Shown here piece by piece: positions 33,857 through 45,534 of a stretch of DNA of 64,000 nucleotides. The first letter of the stretch is position 1. Every line of letters begins with the position of its first letter. This stretch comes from Epiperipatus broadwayi (Eukaryota > Onychophora > Udeonychophora > Euonychophora > Peripatidae), in assembly GCA_028023455.1 (NCBI GenBank), contig JAQFVV010006342.1, positions 1,761,001 to 1,825,000 of the forward strand. The letters are read 5' to 3'. Both the position numbers and the translations under genes were made by a program. The notes under the pieces were generated by a model that did not search any database, was not told the origin of the DNA, and saw only the letters and a list, made by a program, of their open reading frames with translations.

Positions 33857-36419
33857 TGTAACGGTCAGAAAACGTGTGACTCGTAAACATAGTGCAGAAT
33901 TCGACCACCATACAGAACAGCAGCACCATCGAGTAGCGAAGCCACCCGTGGTACTGAGTTTGAACATAGTTTATCGGTTCCACAATACAATCCACGAAAC
34001 AACGCATCTGATGCGACATTAGTAAATATTTCCTTAGGCACGGTGGTCAGGGATATGCAAGAGACTCATGATTTTATTCTCGAGTTAGCCAATAACCAAA
34101 CTAATATTAATTAAACATTCATATTTACATAATCGAGGAAATATTATATAGAATGGGTATCGAATAAATGAAACGTAACTGCAGACGTATAGTTTAAAAT
34201 TATTTATTAATACATTTTAATAAAACAATCTAATAATATTTTATGGACTAACAGCTTCAGTAGCGGGATTTGCGACATGATTATATTTTAAAGAATACAT
34301 TTATTTATTTAGACATTATTTTATATTGAGGATTTCAGTAGCGGTATTTCCGATACTGTAATGTTTACAAAAGGAATTCACTTATTTGAAGGCGTAATCT
34401 AGCTACCTAAAATTCTCGAGTTAGTATTTCTAATGCATGCCTGGAGGGATTTATACCTTTGCAATGCAAGAGTCTAAAGTATGGGTTATAAGAGTAATGG
34501 CAGACATATATTTATTTAATTAAAATATTTATTTATAACTAAGGGCAAACATTTATTTGAGAGTGAATTACGAAGATAATGCAGAGGCAGAGTGATGAAT
34601 AATAAAACTAAGTAATTGAACACGTGGTGTGCTTTAGGAAGGCGATATGGAATGGCAGTATATCGAAACTGCAATGTCGTGAATGAGTTTATAAGAATGT
34701 CGGGCTGGTCTGCCATCGGCCGATGAAGTAAGGTGTCACATAAGCATAACCAGGGACAAGCGGTCCGTATCGCAGTTTGCCGGCTGGCTGCATGACATTG
34801 TCAAATCCCACGGGAGCACCCATTATGCCCGCTTGTGTAGGACGACTGGGGTTAAGTTCAACCCTGAAGAATCCGGAAATTTCACGGCGGAATGGGTCAT
34901 CGCATCTCTAAAACGTAACACATGTATAATGTACAAACGATTAGGATGAGATTTAAATAGATTTCTAACTCGGCCCTACATTATCAACATTTACTAAAGA
35001 ACGTTGGTGACTCTCAAAGAAATGTAATTTTCTGGAATTATTCATGATGATTTAATAAATACAAAACAGATATAAATTGGGAATTATTGTAACTAATACG
35101 TCAGCCATTTGCGAAGTAGTAGACCCCTGCATTACAATAAATGATGCCATTGAATGCGTGTCGATTTATATGGAAGTTAAGTTATTTAGGAAAATACATA
35201 TTAATGAAAATGTGACACGCATTCACTGTTTCAAACGATCATAGATTTAAACTTTGAAAATAGAGACAATTGTGAGCATGCAATAATTAGATAATAAATA
35301 TAGATAAAATGTAGATTTTAAAAATACGCACCCAAGATAGAATGAGGTAAGCTAGATTAGTAAAGAAATTTACACATTAAATTAATTATTCAATTTTAGT
35401 TATACAAATGGTAGTTTTACATTTTATAATTTAGATAAGTAGTATGAAGAAGAGCTATAGCATATTATTAGAGTACTCTAGAGTTTGAACACAGACAGGT
35501 ACCTGTTTTATAAGAAGTTTTCTGAGTCCATTGTTTAGTAGCAAATAGTTTATGAGTGGCAATTCTTTCTTGTATTTAGATATTTCATTTAATTTCACGG
35601 CAGCAGCAGCTTTCTCATTCATTTCAGGCAGCAGATCTTCATGGTGAATTTATGATGGGCAATGGAAAGTTCGGCATCCGATAGGCCATCTCCCGATGGA
35701 GAATAATCTAGGTGCTTTACTCGGTCATACCTTGGCAGGAACAAATTATTTTATTATTTTTGGAGACTCTCAGTGATCGAGAGCAAAGCTAAAGTTTTAG
35801 TGAATGTCTCCAGCAAGTCTAAGATGGCCTCTTTTCTTATCTTGATCTCTCACATTTTTGTTAAGATATTTTAGGTTCTACTTAATCTGCCCTGAGGATA
35901 ATCAATGCATTTTGTTGGTTTTTTTAATTAAAGAAAGCTGCCGTTCTATTGTTTACATTTTACATTTACTAATTATATTTTGGGGAATTTTTCTTTAATT
36001 AATCTATTATCTATCACTGACCAATGCTTTTAAATTTCAAAGACAAAAAGGGAACATAAGATTATTTTAACTTTTAATTAAATATTACATCAGATTTTTT
36101 TTAGAATTATTATTAAACGAAATTTAAACAAAGCAATAAATACGAACTTTATAATCCAAAATAAATGATTAAAATTATACAAAATTATATAACTAAAAGA
36201 AATCTAAATTATACTATTTTATCCCTATTTATTGCCTTTAATTTGAGATCGAAATGTGTGCATGTTTATGCTGAATTCTACATATATTTATACATTTTTA
36301 ATATTGTTACACACACAATTCGATATCAAAAAGTTTAAATTTGGGCGGGATAGACCGGTCAGTGAGAGACGACAGAAAAAGGTGAAACTTAAGATTCGAA
36401 TACGAATCTTACTGTTTCA
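33857..36419 (-). repeat. LTR-like repeat C, right copy, inverted (2.56 kb)
   Basis: It starts TGTAACGGTCAG and ends ACTGTTTCA, bounded by (TA)n on both sides. It is the inverse of 27145-29932 and lacks that copy's insert. It contains short GC-richer blocks around 34700-34930 with frequent CpG, as active or young LTRs often do. Confidence 0.7.
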
Positions 36420-36435
36420 ATATATATATATATAT

Positions 36436-36950
36436 TGTAAGAGATTGCTTACAACAGGTCTACACACCTGACCCAATGTCTTCTTCAATATTTGAATTCA
36501 GACCAAGAAAATTAAAGATCTTATCTGCTGGCTTATATAAAGGTAGTATATCTACATAGAGATGTGCAGATAAACCAATGTGTTTGAAGTAAAATATCCT
36601 GCATACTTAAATACAAATGTGATATATCTATTTGTAAGCATATAAGATAAACTAATGTATTGAAATATTATTTTTTTTTATTTTATCTATTGGAAGTAAG
36701 CAAATAAATTGTTTGTTTACATGGTGCATATATATATATATGCAGATAAACGTATGCATATAAACTAATGTGTTCGTTTATTGGTAGAAATTAATCGTTT
36801 TTCTATTTTTTTTATTCATTTAATTTTATTAATAAATAAAATACTAATTGACTGATAAAACGGACAAAATTAAAGATTAAAATTTATGTGAAGTTTAAAG
36901 TCTTGTTAGATGATCGAATTAGAATAATAGAAATGAAATAAATATAGTAA
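36436..36950. other. Unassigned AT-rich segment
   Basis: It begins TGTAAGAG after (TA)n, resembling the start of another LTR-like end, but no partner is identified. A short palindrome AACAGGTCTACACACCTGACC sits near its start. Confidence 0.35.
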
Positions 36951-36954
36951 CATT

Positions 36955-37375
36955 TTAAATATTTGAAAACCAGGCACTCTTCACAAACCTGGGAGCTTAA
37001 TTGTAAGTATAGAGGATTTGAACTCAGATTTTCAAGCACCCTTCAACTATCCACACTATCTCATACAACTGATACACATGACCACACACATGTAGAAAAG
37101 ATTAATAATCACCAATATACGTATTTCATGCTAAACCAGCACTCATCAGTTGGTCCAGACTATCATCTCTCACACATATATATAATCAATGCTCAGTTTA
37201 TATTAAGATAGCAAATCTACATACTTTAATGGACAGGCTTCAATCCACTGCAACCTCCAACTTTTCAGCCATCCATATCATTGAAAATGTGCATCAGTTG
37301 TATGAGATAGTGTGGATAGTTGAAGGGTGCTTGAAAATCTGAGTTCAAATCCTCTATACTTATAATAACATTTTG
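36955..37375. mobile_element. Retrozyme-like repeat cluster II (one minus, one plus copy)
   Basis: The minus copy (36955-37290) carries, in its reading direction, an upstream segment, the best-preserved hammerhead, an A-box-like GATAGTGTGG, and a B box GTTCAAATC that fits GWTCRANNC. The plus copy (37291-37375) repeats only the A/B-box part. The inverted junction falls at GAAAATGTGCATCAG near 37290. Confidence 0.7.
37105..37163 (-). ncRNA. Hammerhead ribozyme, family S copy 3 (canonical core)
   Basis: Minus strand: outer stem I AUAGUC/GAUUAU (six pairs), a UGG bulge, inner stem I ACCAA/UUGGU (five pairs), core CUGAUGA (complement of 37143-37149), stem II GUGCU/AGCAU with loop GGUUU, GAAA, the self-complementary UACGUA of stem III, then UA with predicted cleavage before UUGGU (between 37116 and 37115). 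Every core nucleotide of a type-I hammerhead is present, including A15.1-U16.1 and a permitted UH site. Stem III has essentially no loop, so dimer activity is more likely than monomer activity. Confidence 0.85.
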
Positions 37376-38566
37376 TAAATTGATTTTTTTGTGTGTGTAT
37401 CAAGTTTATAATAGGTTTTTAGTAATCACGTGAGGAAAGAGCGGTTCTTTTTACAAGTGAAAAAAAAAAAAAGCAGACGATGTTGAGAAGATTTTGAACA
37501 GATAGCAACGGAAAAAAAAAGTTTAAGTTTTTATTTTTTTAAAAAAAGAAAAAAGCAAAGAACTTTTTGGCATTTTTAAAAGAAAAATGTTTATAATGTC
37601 CAGGAGTTAAACTGTAATTCAAAATTAATAGTTTCTGAACTTGTAAATTAAGATCTTCTATAAGTAAAATTCTTTATAATAATATAAAGAAAAGGGAAAT
37701 CTGGAACTACTAAGGATTAACTATTGTCTTTAAAATCATTTTTAGACATAATTAAGATAAATTATAAACAATGGTTGATAAGATAAGAAACATTACAATG
37801 TCTTTGGAGTAAAAAAAAAACTAATGCTGTGGGGATCTTTCTAGCCAACCTCCGGTCCTCAGAATGTCTATTTTGAAAAAGAAAATGCTGGTACACAAAC
37901 ATTTTTCCATGGATTCATATGATCAGGAATGGATAAATAAAAATAACAGAGCTGATAAACTGAAATTTTTAGCCATGGACATGGACATCTTTGAATGAAC
38001 GCTGGCTGTAATTTAGATAAACTATTGGATTCACGTGATGATTGATTATTATTATTATTTTTTTTTTGCTTTTGTAATTTTCTAATTGAAAGTATGTATT
38101 GTTTTTTTTTTTTATTGTGTGCTTAAAATGTTTTTTTTTTCTAATTTGATCAACTACAACTTAAAGTGAACAAATGGATGGAAAAATCTTTTGTTGATAT
38201 ATATTCAAAAGGGAATTCTCTTTAATTAATATATATATACATTTATTTATTTTTAATAAAGTAAATTTTTAGATTCCTCTAGAAGTCAACAATAACCCAT
38301 CCAGGTGATCTCATCTCAAGTAAGATTTATACATATAATATTGAGAGTAAGACTTTGAGACAATATACTAATCAATGTTACTAATCTTTTCTTGTAGTTT
38401 TATTTATTCTGAATATACGACTAATCCTTCCAAATAAATGGTCTTTGGCTATCATTAATTTCTACCATAACCTTAACCTACATATAGATAAATGGGAGTG
38501 GGCAGTTATAATGATAATATATTTAATTTAACTTATAAATATTGTAACAATTATTTTAATGGGGTA
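37376..38566. other. AT-rich stretch, nothing recognised
   Basis: Poly-A and poly-T runs and a (TA)n at 38228 are visible. No ORF or terminal repeats are supported. Confidence 0.55.
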
Positions 38567-38569
38567 ATT

Positions 38570-40792
38570 TTATAAGTCATCATCATCATCATTATCACCA
38601 TTATCAATCCACTGCAGGATGAAGGTCTCTCCAAGTTTAATCCATCTTCTCCGATCTTTAGCTTCTCTTCTCCACATCACCCCTGCACACTTTCTTATTT
38701 CATCCATCCATCTCACATGTGGTCTCTTTCTGGGTCTTTTACAATCTCTTGGAATCCAGTTTAAAATTTCAATTGTCCATCTATTATCATCTCTTCTAAC
38801 AATATGTCCAGCCCAACTCCACTTCAATCTTTTAATTTTTTCAATGAGGTCAGTAACACCTGTTTGTTCTCTTACCCATACATTGCATTTTTGATCTCTT
38901 CTTGTTACTCCCAACATACATCTCTCCATACTTCTTTGAGTGGTCTGAAGTCTCTGAATTGCTCTTCTATTAAGTGTCCAAGTCTCAGATCCATAAGTAA
39001 GAACTGGTAAAACACATTTGTTAAAAACCTTCCTTTTCAAACACATAGGCATATTTCCTTTTAGTATCAAGTTATTTCTACCAAAAGCACTCCAACCAAG
39101 TTTAATTCTATGATTAATTTCCTCCATTATGTTTCCATCTGTATTAATAATCTGACCAAGGTATTTGTAACTGTTAACTTCTTCTAATTCATCATAATCA
39201 ATCTTTATTTTCATATTTTGAGCAAATCGATTAAACATTACTTTAGTCTTTTTAACATTTATCTTTAGTCCTACTTTCCTACTTTCATCTGATAATTCCT
39301 GCAACATTTCCTGCAGATCTGAAGCATTATTTGCAAAAACAACTACATCATCTGCGAAATCTAAATGACTTAAATAATCACCATTTACTTTCACTCCTTT
39401 AGTTTCCCATTTTAATCCACAAAATACTTCATGCAGCACTGCTGTAAAAAGTTTTGGAGATATGGAGTCACCTTGTCTTACACCTTTCTCAATGTTGACT
39501 TTCCCAGTGTCATTATGTAATCTAATTGTTGCTGTTGCATTTTTATAAATATTCTTTAAAATATGACAATATCCTGGATCTATACCTTGATGATCTAATG
39601 CTTTAATCACTGAAGAAATGTTTATAGAATCAAATGCCTTTTCATAATCTACAAATCCTAAGCATAATGGCAACTCATATTCATTTGTCCTTTCTATAAC
39701 TTCTCTCAATACCTGGATATGATCTACTGTACTAAAACCACTTTTAAATCCGGCTTGTTCTCTTGGTTGGTGGAAATCCAATGTTCTCTGTAGACGAGTA
39801 GTAATTATCTTGGTAAAAATTTTATATAAAACTGATAAAAGGCTGATAGGTCTGTAATTTCTAATATCTTCTTTATCACCTTTTTTAAATATTAATATTA
39901 TTACTGCATTCTTCCAATCATCCGGTACATCTTTATCATTTAGACATTTAGTATATAACTTTGCTAAATGTTTTTGTGTTTCTTCACCTGCTTCTTTTAA
40001 TATATCAATTATAATTCCATCATTACCTGGAGCCTTTCCTTTCTTCATACATTTAATTGCATGTCTCACTTCTTCATTTAAAATTCTGGGCAATTTGGAA
40101 GATGTAATAGATATAGGAGGTACTTGTTCTTTATTACTATATAATTCTTGATAAAAATCTTCTACCAATTTCATGATGTCATCTCTCCTTTTAGTAATAA
40201 TTCCATCTTTTTTTCTTATTGCAGATATAAATTTCCTACCAATACCAAAATGTTGTTTTACATTCTTAAGACTTTTATTTTCTTCTACAGCTTTCCTTGC
40301 TAGTTCACAATTATACTTTCTTATATCATTTTCAACTCTTTTCCGCACCATTTTACAAAATTCGAGATATTCAATTCTTTTTAATGCATCATTTTTGTAT
40401 ATCTTCATATTCCTTCTTTTCTTCATAAATTCTCTAGTCTCAGTAGAAATTTTATTGGTCAATTGCTGTTTCTTTCTACCAGCTATCTTTGTTGCAGTTT
40501 TCAAAAGTGTATCAGTTATTTTCATATTAATTTCATTCAAATCTGAATCATGTTCAAAATCTACTAATACTTGAAACCGATTTGTAAGTTCTAATTTAAA
40601 TTCATTAGAATGTTTCTGAAGATTAGGAATATCAACTGTAAATATTGTTTTTCCTAATAATTTTTGTCTCTCTAGTTTTACATTAACACGTATCTTACAC
40701 CTTACTAATCGATGATCACTTCCTGTGTTAAATTTATTAAGAACATTACAATCTTGAAATATGTATTTCCTGTTAGTCAAAATATAATCCAA
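38570..40792 (-). CDS. RTE LINE, endonuclease C-terminus plus reverse transcriptase
   Basis: The 740-residue frame continues the endonuclease: the SDH motif is in GSDHRLVRC (residues about 24-32). Reverse transcriptase blocks follow in order: KGKAPGNDGI (250-259), NYRPISLLS (312-320), QAGFKSGFSTVDHI (346-359), FVDYEKAFDS (380-389), GVRQGDSISPKLF (437-449) and the catalytic FADDVV (479-484). The C-terminal region WSWAGHI..RDDNRWT to GETFILQWIDNG is the conserved RTE tail and is also present at 58820-59190. The frame is uninterrupted, so the element is damaged only by the upstream frameshift. Its true start is in the preceding frame. The ATG used here is only the first available after the break. 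Confidence 0.92.
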   Translation of the reverse strand: MDYILTNRKYIFQDCNVLNKFNTGSDHRLVRCKIRVNVKLERQKLLGKTIFTVDIPNLQKHSNEFKLELTNRFQVLVDFEHDSDLNEINMKITDTLLKTATKIAGRKKQQLTNKISTETREFMKKRRNMKIYKNDALKRIEYLEFCKMVRKRVENDIRKYNCELARKAVEENKSLKNVKQHFGIGRKFISAIRKKDGIITKRRDDIMKLVEDFYQELYSNKEQVPPISITSSKLPRILNEEVRHAIKCMKKGKAPGNDGIIIDILKEAGEETQKHLAKLYTKCLNDKDVPDDWKNAVIILIFKKGDKEDIRNYRPISLLSVLYKIFTKIITTRLQRTLDFHQPREQAGFKSGFSTVDHIQVLREVIERTNEYELPLCLGFVDYEKAFDSINISSVIKALDHQGIDPGYCHILKNIYKNATATIRLHNDTGKVNIEKGVRQGDSISPKLFTAVLHEVFCGLKWETKGVKVNGDYLSHLDFADDVVVFANNASDLQEMLQELSDESRKVGLKINVKKTKVMFNRFAQNMKIKIDYDELEEVNSYKYLGQIINTDGNIMEEINHRIKLGWSAFGRNNLILKGNMPMCLKRKVFNKCVLPVLTYGSETWTLNRRAIQRLQTTQRSMERCMLGVTRRDQKCNVWVREQTGVTDLIEKIKRLKWSWAGHIVRRDDNRWTIEILNWIPRDCKRPRKRPHVRWMDEIRKCAGVMWRREAKDRRRWIKLGETFILQWIDNGDNDDDDDL

Positions 40793-41748
40793 TTCTGCTG
40801 TACCTTCATTTGGATGCTTCCATGTCCATTTCCTTTTAACATTTTTCTCAAAAAAAAGAATTCATAATATAAAGTTTTTCTTTTTCTGCAAACTCCACAA
40901 GTCTATGTCCTCTCTCATTTCTATTACCATAACCAAAATTACCCACAGCACTTTCATCTTTCATTTTTTTACCAATTCTAGCATTAAAGTCTCCCATAAC
41001 AATTTTAAAATGGTGTTTACTCTGATCAAAAGCCTTTTGTACATCCATATAAAAATCTTCTACTACTTCATCACTATGAGAACTTGTTGGGGCATAAACC
41101 TGAATTATCTGCATTTGGTATCTGCTATTAAGTTGCATAACTAATCTTACCACTCTGTCTGATACACCATCAATCTCCACAATATTGTTCTTCCACTTTT
41201 TATTTATAATGAATCCTACTCCACTTGTATTTCCAATATTTGTGCCTTTATAATAGAGTATATGTGCACTTTTTAAATCAATTGTCTCTTCACCTTTTCT
41301 TCTAACTTCACAAAGTCCAATAATGTCCCATTTAATATAAGAGAGTTCTTCTTCTAATTCTTGCAATCTTTCTTCACTTGAAAGTGATCTGCAGTTGTAA
41401 GTACCTAAATAAAAAGTCATCATTAAATGGCAGCCTGGGTCCGCAATCAGGGGATTCTTAGCACCCTCCGCAGAAAGGAGTTTTGCTATTAACTGAAAGG
41501 AGACCCTTTGATTCCTCTTGGAGGCCTTAAAGGAACTGAGCAGGGCAAATTCCTAATGTCCACTCCAGCTGTTATTACTATGTGATTATTCATATAGTAT
41601 ACGAACATGGATGGGCTGCTCACCAACACGCATTAGCCAGCGTGGTGAGTTTATTGGCTTTTTACCTCTGAGTTTATGATCAAGAAACATCCTGGTCTTT
41701 CTTCTCAGTGCCTGATAAGGCAGAATGAATGTTTGTGTAAATGATAAT
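38577..41748 (-). mobile_element. Full-length RTE-clade LINE (3.17 kb)
   Basis: The element is flanked by the 10-bp direct repeat ATTTTATAAG (38567-38576 and 41749-41758), a target-site duplication. On the minus strand a 5' UTR of about 320 bases precedes an apurinic/apyrimidinic endonuclease plus reverse transcriptase reading frame, and the 3' end is a short GATGATGATGA-type microsatellite instead of poly-A. This length, single long ORF and microsatellite tail are typical of the RTE clade. A single base gain in a T run interrupts the ORF. A 5'-truncated relative lies at 58819-59206. Confidence 0.9.
40848..41423 (-). CDS. RTE LINE, endonuclease part of ORF
   Basis: The 191-residue frame starts with MMTFYLGTYNCRSLS, the usual N terminus of RTE AP-endonucleases. 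Recognisable catalytic blocks are the Asn in TYNCRSL, Glu in GLCEVRRKGEE (about residue 39), the VYAPTS strand and GDFNAR (about residue 144). The frame ends after IMNSFF at a T homopolymer where one extra T (around 40852-40859 on the plus strand) creates a stop. Removing one T would join it to the downstream frame. The domain makes the first-strand nick for target-primed reverse transcription. It acts in the nucleus with the RT domain of the same polyprotein. Confidence 0.85.
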   Translation of the reverse strand: MMTFYLGTYNCRSLSSEERLQELEEELSYIKWDIIGLCEVRRKGEETIDLKSAHILYYKGTNIGNTSGVGFIINKKWKNNIVEIDGVSDRVVRLVMQLNSRYQMQIIQVYAPTSSHSDEVVEDFYMDVQKAFDQSKHHFKIVMGDFNARIGKKMKDESAVGNFGYGNRNERGHRLVEFAEKEKLYIMNSFF

Positions 41749-41758
41749 ATTTTATAAG

Positions 41759-42034
41759 TAATGAACTTTTATTATGATTTTCTCTATCTTGTGTTATGTA
41801 TATATTTAATAAATCAGAGAATAATATTGTATCTAATATGAGTCAGCTATTGCATTTTTATTTCTTATATGAAGTCACCAAGATGATAAGGAAACTATTT
41901 TTTGATATCTAAACATTAATATCTAAATATTAATCTTTTATTATTTTTTTGTTTGTAAATATTTATATTCTTTATATATGTTGTTAATAAATTAGTTGTT
42001 TAAATCAATCTGATCTCTGTTTGGTCATCACCAT
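41759..42034. other. AT-rich spacer, nothing recognised
   Basis: Short spacer between the RTE element and the ATC-rich repeat. No supported feature. Confidence 0.5.
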
Positions 42035-42215
42035 CATCACTATGCATTTATACCAACAGATATTCATCATCATCATCACATGATGCTTTTACATTACTAT
42101 AGGTTTGATGATGATCATCATCACATTATCAATTTACACTATTATAGGTTTGATGATGATCATCATCATTAAATATTGCTTTAACAAATAATTGATCATC
42201 ATCAGTATTTTCCTA
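42035..42215. repeat. Degenerate ATC/GAT-rich tandem repeat
   Basis: Repeated units combine CATCATCATC tracts with ACTATAGGTTTGATGATGATC (two clear copies near 42100 and 42145). GATGATGATCATCATCA blocks are self-complementary. Microsatellite-like, possibly seeded by an RTE 3' tail. Confidence 0.7.
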
Positions 42216-42234
42216 TTACTATGCTTATACATAA

Positions 42235-42857
42235 GCCTAATTCGTTTAAAATTGAGTAGGTCCATCCCTGAAGAGAGTTGATCATAAGAACTCCCTGAGT
42301 TCGAATTCCATGGTGTAATGGGGCTTAATAGGGAGATGTATGAATATGCGCTGCTCTAGGTTACATTGAAACATTTTTAAGTAGATTATAGGATAGTATA
42401 TTGAAATAGATGTGACTTGGAACTAGGCATTTCATTGTGACATCATTAGCGTCTTATTTGAAGGCTCATGTCTCATAGTAGTGAGATGCGCTCCCTTTAT
42501 TACATGCCATTGCTAATTCTGTAATATCTGACACATCCAAATTATTGTAAAATCACAAATTTAGGATATGACTTGTTGTGGATGGGTTGACACATTTCAT
42601 CCAAGTTATCCAACTACTTAGTCATATCCGTGTCATCATAGGGTGTAACTTGTGGTTTGAGTATATCTGGCACCATTAATTTTGGGGTAGCGGGTTCTGT
42701 TATAACTGGCATGAAAGGTGTTAGGCATGGAGATGTTACAGTTGATAAAGGTAATCCAAGTGTATTTTGGACTGGGACATCTGTGTATGGTCATCCATTG
42801 TACCTGGAGCCGCAACAGGGTATGGCAGGTAAGGTTGATAGAGTCATCCCATTATAA
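42235..42857 (+). repeat. Dispersed repeat, copy 1 (related to 63570-63850)
   Basis: The first 280 bases align with 63570-63850: CCATCCCTGAAGAGAG / TCATCCCTGAAAAGAG, the TTGAGTTCGAAT-like block, GACTTGGAACTAGGCATTTCA / GGACTTAGCATTTCATC, and TAGTGAGATGCGCTCCCTTT / TAGTGAAATGCATACCCTCT. GAGTTCGAATTCC resembles a tRNA-derived B box, so a SINE is possible. The right end CCCATTATAAT before (TA)n matches other repeat ends in the window. Confidence 0.55.
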
Positions 42858-42879
42858 TATATATATATATATATATATA

Positions 42880-45410
42880 TTGAAGCTGTGCATATATATA
42901 TACAATCATATACATGCTGGCTTCACCATTCACTTCAGACTAGCTAACACCCTAAGTCCAGCCACACTGAATGTATGTTTTTCTCAAACTTAAAGAATGA
43001 CCTGCATCAACAGTTATATATTATTTTAAGGGGAATTATTTTAAGAAGGGCAAGAGTTAATAAAATAAAATATAAAAAAAATAGGAGAATTTTTTTAAAA
43101 TTTTTCTTTATTTTAAAATATGATGGCAGAAAGAGAAGATACATTTTCATAATTAATCAGAATCCATTAAAAAAAGCAATTAATTTATGAAACATTTTAA
43201 TTAAAAAAATAGATAACAGAGAAAAATTTGAAACAATAGGCTACTAATAAATAGTTTAAATAAAACTATAATTGAGGGAAAGGAGTATAAATTAAGAACT
43301 TTTTCTTTGTTCTTCAATCTGGAAGCCTACTGAAGTTCTTGTGAAGGACATTTATATTAAGAATTTCTAGAAGTTTGATGAAAATTTCTACAAAAAAAAT
43401 TTTTTTTTGTTCGGAAATCTTGCTGGCTGCCTTTTATTGTTGCTGTAGTTTGTTTGCTCTACATGTATTCAAATCCAGAACTGTGTTGTTCTATAGAAAT
43501 GCGGGGGTAGTTTTCTTTACCTTCACTCTCCCATCTTTGGGATGAGAGTCATAAAGAAGTGGACCAGCTGGAGAACCAAAAAAAATGCTCAATAAATGCC
43601 TAGCCTGTTTAACTAATTCATGGAAAACATAAAATAAACCTCAAGAATCAAAAGAACTGCCATGCAACATCAACGGAACACATCTTGACATATGCATACT
43701 AGTTACCGGCAACTACCCCCTTATTTGAAATGTGTTTGTCTTTTCTCAAAGTAAATCTAGATAAATGGTTTTATTTATTTATTTATATGTTTGAAATTTA
43801 TATACTTACCTCTTATAAATGATATTTCATAAATTGTTTTTTTTTTTAAAAAAAAAAAAAAATATTGTAATTGGTGTTGGGGCTTAATACATATAATGAT
43901 GATGAATCTTCTTAATTTAAATGGAAAATGCTTCACTAAACTTGATCACCATTATAACCTATAATTAAGTATTTCATTTTATATACTGTATATGTTTTAT
44001 GTTTAGAGAAGAAAAAAAAAGAGAAAAACAAAAATGCAGAAAGCGCAAATTCTCCCCCCCCCCCTTATTAATAATACAGTGTTATATATTAAGTTCTAGT
44101 TTATTGGTAGGATTTGAGGTTTAATGATTAAAGATTTGATTTTTTTTTTTTGTTAGAAAATATTAAAAAAATGAAGATCCTTACTATATTTCTTTGCCAT
44201 ACGTTTATCTTTAATTCAATTCAAAACGTTACAAATATATAAGTATTTTTTAAAGAATGTAAAATAACATAAAACTTTCATTTTTCATCTAGCTGTAAAA
44301 TGGATAGTATAGTCACCCATATTTATCGATATTAAAGTTTTGGGAAAAAAATTGTATTAACTCTGTGGTAGACTGGCTGAACATTAACTAATTTTTAACA
44401 TATCCATCCTTTTGCATAAGTGATTTAATTTTAGCGAAAAAAATACAACAATTATTTTATAAGAAGTTTTTCTGCTTGGACAGACTTTCATAATGTTTTG
44501 TATATGTTTACCAACTAAGGTTTTTCTTTTAAATTTAAGGGTCATTTGACTGTATATTGCATACTGGGCGATCTGTGGGTATGTGTTTCTGCACATTTTG
44601 GCGCTTTTCTCATCAAGTCTACATAGGCTAATATACCTGCCTTGGGATGACAATGAAGGTTAATAAAACTGAATCTCATCTCTTTCAAATATTTATAAGT
44701 ATATAACTGGACATAAGCAATAAACTCTGTTCCTGAATTCGGATCATGTGATTAATGAACGAATTCCATTTTCTCTAACTCAGTTTAGAGATGGAGAGCT
44801 ATCCAGTCTTGTATTAGCCTCTTGGTAGCCATTTGTGTCTCAGGACTCATCATTTCCTACAATATTCTATCACCTTAGGCCGCAATATTTTATATTTATA
44901 TTTATTTCAAAAACTTTCTCTACAAAATATTATTGAAATGTCTAAATCAAGACTGTAAAATATCCATAGGGGGTCATTATTGAATTTTTTTCTTAGTAGC
45001 AGAGGACAGTATTTTCAATGCTTTCCTAAGAATATGTTAGTTTGGCCGGCTATCCAAATCATGTACTCTCACCATAGTGTTAATCATGTCTGTCTCTCTC
45101 TTTTAATCATGTAACCTGATAAAAATGTTCCCAACTTATAATGTGAATTTCTTTTTTTTTCTTTAAAAAGCCTTTCTTTCATATCTGGATATGGTTGCAG
45201 GAAAATAGCCTGCAGCACAACTAATCAATTCGATGTGCTCTGCAAATGTAAAATAATAAAGTTTTTATTTTGTCTTTCATTCACTATTATTAAAACTCCA
45301 TAGCATTGTTTTCTTTAGCAAACCTGTTCATTATATAGATGTTCAAATTCCTCTTAGAGTCTTGTTTCTCCTTGATGACTAGACATAAGTTAAGAATAAA
45401 TTCTAGTGAG
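42880..45410. other. AT-rich stretch, nothing recognised
   Basis: Only homopolymer runs (for example near 43830-43861 and 44053-44066) and short open frames of random type. No supported gene. Confidence 0.5.
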
Positions 45411-45414
45411 GTTT

Positions 45415-45522
45415 GGGGAGTAAGTCCCTTAGTAGCAATCTGGAGAAGTAGGTGAAGTTCGAACCCTCTCTACTTGCATCTCTAAGTTAGGTTAAAGCAG
45501 CTTTACTTTTCATATCATTACA
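45415..45522 (+). repeat. Possible tRNA-derived SINE fragment
   Basis: AAGTTCGAACCCTCTC resembles a tRNA T-arm/B box, about 25 bases after TAGCAATCTGGAG, which is weakly A-box-like. The segment ends CATTACA followed by (TA)n, like several other repeats here. There is no cloverleaf that would make it a tRNA gene. Confidence 0.35.
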
Positions 45523-45534
45523 ATATATATATAT

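Noticed and set aside
33777-34022. Overlapping 70-80-codon frames on both strands at the LTR-C end
   Set aside because: They cross the repeat boundary and (TA)n, and the inverted copy at 29786-29986 does not conserve the frame.
38619-40574. Plus-strand open frames opposite the RTE LINE
   Set aside because: Antisense shadows of the reverse transcriptase frame.
42035-42215. CRISPR-like or regulatory array
   Set aside because: Repeats are ATC/GAT microsatellite units with variable spacing in a eukaryotic context.
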